From assembly GCA_030550075.1 (NCBI GenBank), contig JAUQQB010000186.1, positions 1-6,001 of the forward strand: DNA of 6,001 nt. Direction: 5' to 3'. Position 1 is the first letter of the stretch, and every line of letters begins with the position of its first letter. The position numbers and the translations under genes are program-made. This DNA comes from Chloroflexota bacterium (GTDB lineage: Bacteria; Chloroflexota; Anaerolineae; Thermoflexales; Thermoflexaceae). A model generated the notes under the pieces. That model worked only from the letters and a program-made list of their open reading frames with translations. It was not told where the DNA came from and made no database searches. This document shows, piece by piece, positions 5,317-6,001 of the stretch.

Positions 5317-5333
5317 ACAAAGAAAACGAAAGG

Positions 5334-5639
5334 TTACTCGGTCAGGATCTCCTCCCCAGGCAACTGCCCTGGCACAGGCTCCACCGGCTTCTGGGCACGC
5401 TCTAAGATCGCCTCCACAATCCATCGCTTGCGACGGCTTAGCGGGCGGGACTCCACAATCTGCACCAAGTCCCCCATGCGAGCCCGATTCCCCTCATTGT
5501 GGGCCATGAACTTTCGACGACGGCGAATGACCTTCCCATAAAGGGGATGGCGCACCAGCTCCTCCACCGTCACCACCACGGTTTTATCCATCTTGTCGCT
5601 GGTCACCCGTCCGATAAAGCGCTTGCGTCGATCTTTCAT
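5334..5639 (-). CDS. rpsQ: 30S ribosomal protein S17
   Basis: S17 is a primary 16S rRNA-binding protein with an OB fold. The product is 101 residues against a usual 80-90. The core is typical: KRFIGRVTSDKMDKTVVVTV near the N-terminus, then RHPLYGKVIRRRRKFMAHNE, and MGDLVQIVESRPLSRRKRW. After the normal end there is an extra tail of about 20 residues rich in Pro and Glu (QKPVEPVPGQLPGEEILTE), which explains the length. The ATG at 5639-5637 overlaps the rpmC stop as ATGA and has GAGGAGG upstream inside rpmC. An open extension to 5750 is just the rpmC region in another frame. Confidence 0.97.
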   Translation of the reverse strand: MKDRRKRFIGRVTSDKMDKTVVVTVEELVRHPLYGKVIRRRRKFMAHNEGNRARMGDLVQIVESRPLSRRKRWIVEAILERAQKPVEPVPGQLPGEEILTE

Positions 5640-5848
5640 CGCCCACCTCCTCGGGCCAGCTCCCGCTCTCGCCGGATCGTTAATATGCGGGCGATATCCT
5701 TCCGCAAAGCGCGGATTCGGTTGACATCCTTGAGCTGGCCCATCACCCACTGGATCCGCAGGTTAAACAGCTCCCGGCGGATTTGCTCCAGTCGATTTCG
5801 AAGCTCATCATCCGACCAGTTGCGCACTTCCTCAGGACGAAGGGCCAC
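5636..5848 (-). CDS. rpmC: 50S ribosomal protein L29
   Basis: L29 is a small helical protein at the polypeptide exit tunnel, near where trigger factor and SRP dock. The product is 70 residues, in the usual range of 60-72. The N-terminus ALRPEEVRNWSDDELRNRL and the core ELFNLRIQWVMGQLKDVNRI match the family's two-helix hairpin, followed by a basic tail IRRERELARGGGR. The start is GTG at 5848-5846 with GGGAGGG about 4 nt upstream; the frame is open further (to 5902) but without family similarity. It is normally tightly preceded by rplP, yet here at least 153 nt of non-coding DNA lie upstream. Confidence 0.97.
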   Translation of the reverse strand: MALRPEEVRNWSDDELRNRLEQIRRELFNLRIQWVMGQLKDVNRIRALRKDIARILTIRRERELARGGGR

Positions 5849-5873
5849 AGTTCCCTCCCTGCAGGAGTCTAGC

Positions 5874-5902
5874 ATTCGAGAAAAACCATTCGGCCTTTTC
5901 AA
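5874..5902 (-). promoter_or_regulatory. Possible sigma-70-type promoter upstream of rpmC
   Basis: On the minus strand TTGAAA (5902-5897, five of six to consensus) and TCGAAT (5879-5874, four of six) are separated by exactly 17 nt, about 25 nt before the rpmC GTG. It would start a transcript with a very short leader carrying the rpmC Shine-Dalgarno. The weak -10 match makes this tentative. Confidence 0.25.
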
Positions 5903-5951
5903 GCTGGGTAGGACTTATGCAGTTGACCTCCGGCGAAGGGGAGTTGAGGCA

Positions 5952-6001
5952 CCCCTCCCCCCTTGATCCCCCCTCCCCGTGGCCCTTCGGGCCACGGGGA
6001 G
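5952..6001. repeat. G/C-rich intergenic element, copy B, with 13-bp perfect hairpin at the window edge
   Basis: Bases 5952-5985 match copy A at 5181-5214. The element continues into CTCCCCGTGGCCC (5973-5985), loop TTC (5986-5988) and its exact complement GGGCCACGGGGAG (5989-6001). The palindrome reaches the last base of the window, so it may be longer. On the minus strand the hairpin is followed by a G-rich run rather than a U-run, so it is not a usual terminator for the upstream genes. An intergenic palindromic repeat is the better description. Confidence 0.65.

Overview
The window is a stretch of a bacterial ribosomal-protein operon (S10/spc type), read entirely on the minus strand. In transcription order, from the right edge leftwards, it holds rpmC (L29), rpsQ (S17), rplN (L14), a two-gene nucleotidyltransferase/HEPN cassette, rplX (L24), rplE (L5), rpsZ (zinc-type S14), rpsH (S8), rplF (L6), rplR (L18), rpsE (S5), rpmD (L30) and the 5' part of rplO (L15), which runs off the left edge. 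The order of the ribosomal genes is canonical. The DNA is GC-rich by eye, GTG starts are common (rpmC, rpsZ, rplF, rplO), and most starts have strong purine-rich Shine-Dalgarno sequences. S14 is the short four-cysteine form and L24 carries a four-cysteine zinc ribbon. Together with the protein sequences this suggests a GC-rich, possibly thermophilic bacterium such as a member of the Chloroflexota. That placement is an inference from memory of family sequences, not a search.

Layout. Positions 5849-6001, upstream of rpmC, hold no gene. They carry a possible promoter and a G/C-rich element ending in a 13-bp perfect hairpin at the window edge. rpmC and rpsQ overlap by ATGA. A 218-nt gap follows, with an 11-bp inverted repeat and a second, diverged copy of the G/C-rich element. 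Next is rplN, and 17 nt after its stop come a MNT-type nucleotidyltransferase and a HEPN-domain protein whose reading frames overlap by 14 nt. The HEPN stop overlaps (ATGA) a well-led 61-codon reading frame of unknown reality, which runs into the start of rplX. From rplX to rplO the genes are closely packed, except for a 71-nt rplX-rplE spacer with a possible pseudoknot, a 193-nt rplF-rplR spacer with four alternating inverted copies of an 8-nt motif, and a 109-nt rplR-rpsE spacer in which I see nothing convincing.

The ribosomal genes supply subunits made together for 30S and 50S assembly. The main oddity is the MNT-HEPN pair, a toxin-antitoxin-like module, embedded co-directionally between rplN and rplX, which are normally adjacent. 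It has no promoter spacing of its own and is probably expressed with the ribosomal genes. No transposase, integrase, tRNA, rRNA or CRISPR array is visible, and nothing on the plus strand looks like a real gene.
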